From Saccharomyces paradoxus (lineage: Eukaryota; Ascomycota; Saccharomycetes; Saccharomycetales; Saccharomycetaceae): a stretch of DNA of 64,000 nt. Both the position numbers and the translations under genes were made by a program. Shown one piece after another: positions 61,721 to 64,000 of the stretch. The DNA lies in NCBI RefSeq assembly GCF_002079055.1, contig NC_047502.1, forward strand, positions 310,001 to 374,000, written 5' to 3'. Positions within the stretch are counted from its first letter, which is position 1. Each line of letters begins with the position of its first letter. Below the pieces are notes generated by a model that worked only from the letters and a program-made list of their open reading frames with translations, had not been told where the DNA came from and did no database searches.

Positions 61721-64000
61721 ATGACACCTGAAGCCAAAAAAAGGAAAAACCAAAAGAAGAAGCTGAAGCAAAGACAAAAAAAGGCTGCTGAAAAAGCTGC
61801 TAGTCACAGTGAAGAACCACTTGAATCACCAGAAAGCACGATTAGCATTAGTTTCAATAATGGCTCGGCGAATCAAGCAGAATCTGACATGACTTCTAAA
61901 TCCGATGATCTTCCGGTCTCATCATCCACTAATATATCTCCAGCTAATGATGCACAACTAGAAATATCTGATACTCAGAAGCTGCGTAATGAACTGCTCG
62001 ACGAATCTGATCAACATGATATCACTGCGGACTCAGGCGATTTGCCAAAGAACTCAATGGTTGAATGTGACTCTTTTATCACCCAGACAAATTCAACTGT
62101 GTCCCAAGAAGACAAAAAAAATGCCCCTGATTTATCTTCGAGTGAATCATCACTCGATGTAGTTGCGGCAGAACTCCACGACAATAATGAACATGCCCAG
62201 AAAGCTGCTGTATCCGCTGTGAAAGAGGATTCTTCCAGTGAAAAAGAGGGCGAAAATTACGACAGCGTAATAATTTCATCATCAAACGATGATACCCATC
62301 CCCGCTATAATCATTCTCTCTCTTCCGACGTCAGTCTCCTTTCTCCGGAAATGCCTTCTAGTGGTACGCCAACTTACAATATTTCTCTTGAAACAACAGG
62401 TAATGAAATACAGGACGACAAGGATTGCAATGATAAAGATATAAGCTTAAATACAAGTGATGAACCTTCTGGAGAGCTCTCAAACGAAGAAGATGAAGGT
62501 TTAAAACTGGAAACGAATGTATCAACTGAAGAGAGGAAACAGGACATTGCTGATCAAGACAGTACAAACAAATTGTTTGCACTTAGTACAGAACCATCTG
62601 AGAATTTAACAAGAAGTTTTGATAATGACACTTCTAAATTGTTTCAAGATGACGAAGGTAATCAAAAACTTCCCTGGGAGGAAGATGCGAAAGAAGATTT
62701 TCACAATGAGAACATAAATGATACTAAAAAGCCGGCAGAAAACCCTAAAGAACGTGGTGAGGTTTATGCAAGAAATGAAGTTTCGAACAAGTCCGACAAT
62801 TTTATAATCAATGCGGACAAGAGATCGCAATCCGAAGAGATCTCAGAAGATATCTTTCAAGAACACAACAAAGGAGGAGTTGAAGGCCAAAAGTATTGCA
62901 CTGAGAAAAATATTGAGAATGAAAGCCAAGAATTAGCAGGGGAAAGGGATCATAAATTACTATCGTCTGCTGAAGTTGATATTATAGAACCTCGTAAGGT
63001 TATTCCAGATGAAACTGAAAATTTGTTTGCACAGAGTAGTGAAGAGTTGGGAGAAGTCTTACCATGGGAATCTGGTAATAAAATCACTGACTTAGCAAGC
63101 GAAGGGCAAGAGAAACATGAAGATCTATTTGTTGCTTCCGAAAACAATGAGAAACTTCCTTGGGAAGTTTCTGAGGGCGCACTCTCGTCAGGAAAAACAG
63201 AAAACAGCATGCAAGATAGTACTGAGAAAATTACTGAGCAAAAGTTTTCATTTTTAGAGGAAGACGACGATCTCTTGGACGATGACGATAGCTTTTTAGC
63301 ATCCTCCGAAGAAGAAGACACAACCCCTAATACCGATAATACAACAAACTTGACTTCGAAACCGGTTGAAGAAAGAAAAGCATCACGGTATGAGCCTATT
63401 ATCGACCAGAAAACAGGAATGCGCCAAGAGCAAGTTCAATTCACTAATACTGCTGGGATTGTAACACCGCAGCAGATCCACGGCTTGGCTAAGAGCGTGT
63501 TAAATACGCCCAGCCAACAGGTCAGTGCACCAAACATGGTCAGTCCTAAGCCTCCTGTCGTAAAAGACAGTCGTTCTATTTTCAAGATTAATGAGGAGAA
63601 GAAGAAGTCAGACGCTTACGATTTTCCATTGGAAATTATTTCTGAAAGTTCCCAGAAGGGTCACGCAAAGCCAGTTGCTGTTCCAACTCAAAGGTTTGGT
63701 TCAGCGAATTCTTTTAGTTCTTTGGAGAAACCAATCCCACAGAGTAGGAAAGGATCCAATAATTCCAGTAGGCCACCTGTTATCCCATTGGGTACACAGA
63801 TGCCCCGATCTTCCAGAACCAACTCAGCAGTCTCGCAATCTCCCGTCAATTATGCTTTCCCTAATCCATACAAAGTTCAACAACTACAACAGCCTTCTGT
63901 TCAACCAGGTGTGCTTTTACCAAATACCAATATACCTCCCCCGGCCTTAAAAGTGGAGACTGCTACTTCTGTTCCTCCAATTCGTGCAAGAGGGATTAGT
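61721..64000 (+). CDS. SEC16: COPII coat scaffold Sec16 (N-terminal part, cut by window edge)
   Basis: Large peripheral ER protein that organises COPII assembly at ER exit sites. The ATG at 61721 opens a frame (MTPEAKKRKNQKKKLKQRQK) that runs without a stop to the end of the window, 760 codons. The S. cerevisiae protein is about 2,200 residues, so roughly a third is visible and the central conserved domain and C-terminal Sec23-binding region are missing. What is seen is the disordered N-terminal part: a basic first 25 residues, then acidic Ser/Glu-rich sequence with recurring (L)PWE motifs (KLPWEEDAK, VLPWESGNK, KLPWEVSEG), an acidic run EEDDDLLDDDDSF near 515 and a Pro/Ser/Gln-rich end. The repeated PWE units are an internal short linear motif. 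Confidence 0.95.
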   Translation, partial: MTPEAKKRKNQKKKLKQRQKKAAEKAASHSEEPLESPESTISISFNNGSANQAESDMTSKSDDLPVSSSTNISPANDAQLEISDTQKLRNELLDESDQHDITADSGDLPKNSMVECDSFITQTNSTVSQEDKKNAPDLSSSESSLDVVAAELHDNNEHAQKAAVSAVKEDSSSEKEGENYDSVIISSSNDDTHPRYNHSLSSDVSLLSPEMPSSGTPTYNISLETTGNEIQDDKDCNDKDISLNTSDEPSGELSNEEDEGLKLETNVSTEERKQDIADQDSTNKLFALSTEPSENLTRSFDNDTSKLFQDDEGNQKLPWEEDAKEDFHNENINDTKKPAENPKERGEVYARNEVSNKSDNFIINADKRSQSEEISEDIFQEHNKGGVEGQKYCTEKNIENESQELAGERDHKLLSSAEVDIIEPRKVIPDETENLFAQSSEELGEVLPWESGNKITDLASEGQEKHEDLFVASENNEKLPWEVSEGALSSGKTENSMQDSTEKITEQKFSFLEEDDDLLDDDDSFLASSEEEDTTPNTDNTTNLTSKPVEERKASRYEPIIDQKTGMRQEQVQFTNTAGIVTPQQIHGLAKSVLNTPSQQVSAPNMVSPKPPVVKDSRSIFKINEEKKKSDAYDFPLEIISESSQKGHAKPVAVPTQRFGSANSFSSLEKPIPQSRKGSNNSSRPPVIPLGTQMPRSSRTNSAVSQSPVNYAFPNPYKVQQLQQPSVQPGVLLPNTNIPPPALKVETATSVPPIRARGIS

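Overview
The window is a piece of nuclear chromosome from a budding yeast of the Saccharomyces sensu stricto group. Genes are compact and mostly intronless. The two introns I can place have a perfect TACTAAC branch site. The single tRNA is a eukaryotic initiator tRNA-Met, and intergenic regions are AT-rich with poly(dA:dT) tracts. Gene content and order match, from memory, the left arm of S. cerevisiae chromosome XVI from DBP1 (YPL119C) to SEC16 (YPL085W) with nothing inserted, lost or inverted. The proteins are not identical to the S. cerevisiae ones I remember: scattered substitutions, with SSE1 and RPS6A nearly identical and the ELP4 N-terminus and RLM1 repeats clearly different. A sibling species such as S. 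paradoxus is therefore most likely, but I could not run an alignment.

Layout. 1-13.7 kb: DBP1 (3' part cut by the window edge), MRP51, IDI1, HOS3, BEM3, YPL113C, PEX25 and an initiator tRNA-Met. 13.7-32.4 kb: CAR1 behind a 1-kb regulated promoter, GDE1, the spliced CQD1, YPL108W, YPL107W, SSE1, SYH1, MSD1. 32.7-45.4 kb: FMP30, ELP4, ATG21, INA17, MGR2, MSY1, ERI1, PNG1, EEB1, SEC62. 45.7-64 kb: NOG1, SSU1, GLR1, spliced RPS6A, RLM1, YPL088W, YDC1, ELP3, and the first 760 codons of SEC16.

How the genes relate. These are independently transcribed housekeeping and metabolic genes, not operons. Themes recur. Mitochondrial function: MRP51, MSD1, MSY1, INA17, MGR2, CQD1, FMP30, YPL107W and one GLR1 isoform. 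Elongator tRNA modification: ELP3 and ELP4. ER and secretion: SEC62, SEC16, ERI1, YDC1. Proteostasis: SSE1, PNG1. Lipid and phosphate metabolism: IDI1, GDE1, EEB1, FMP30. Several promoters carry textbook sites in the expected places: URS1 at CAR1, a heat-shock element at SSE1, PAC plus RRPE at NOG1, paired Rap1 sites at RPS6A, and a Yap1-type site at GLR1.

I found no transposon, LTR, virus-like element, CRISPR array or foreign island, and no convincing undescribed multi-gene system. The points most worth a second look are the CQD1 intron with a GTTCGT donor, a cluster of three forkhead sites upstream of HOS3, a GC-rich foldable block upstream of RPS6A, an orphan PACE element between the tRNA and CAR1, and an unusually long CQD1-YPL108W intergenic region holding an unexplained 127-codon ORF.
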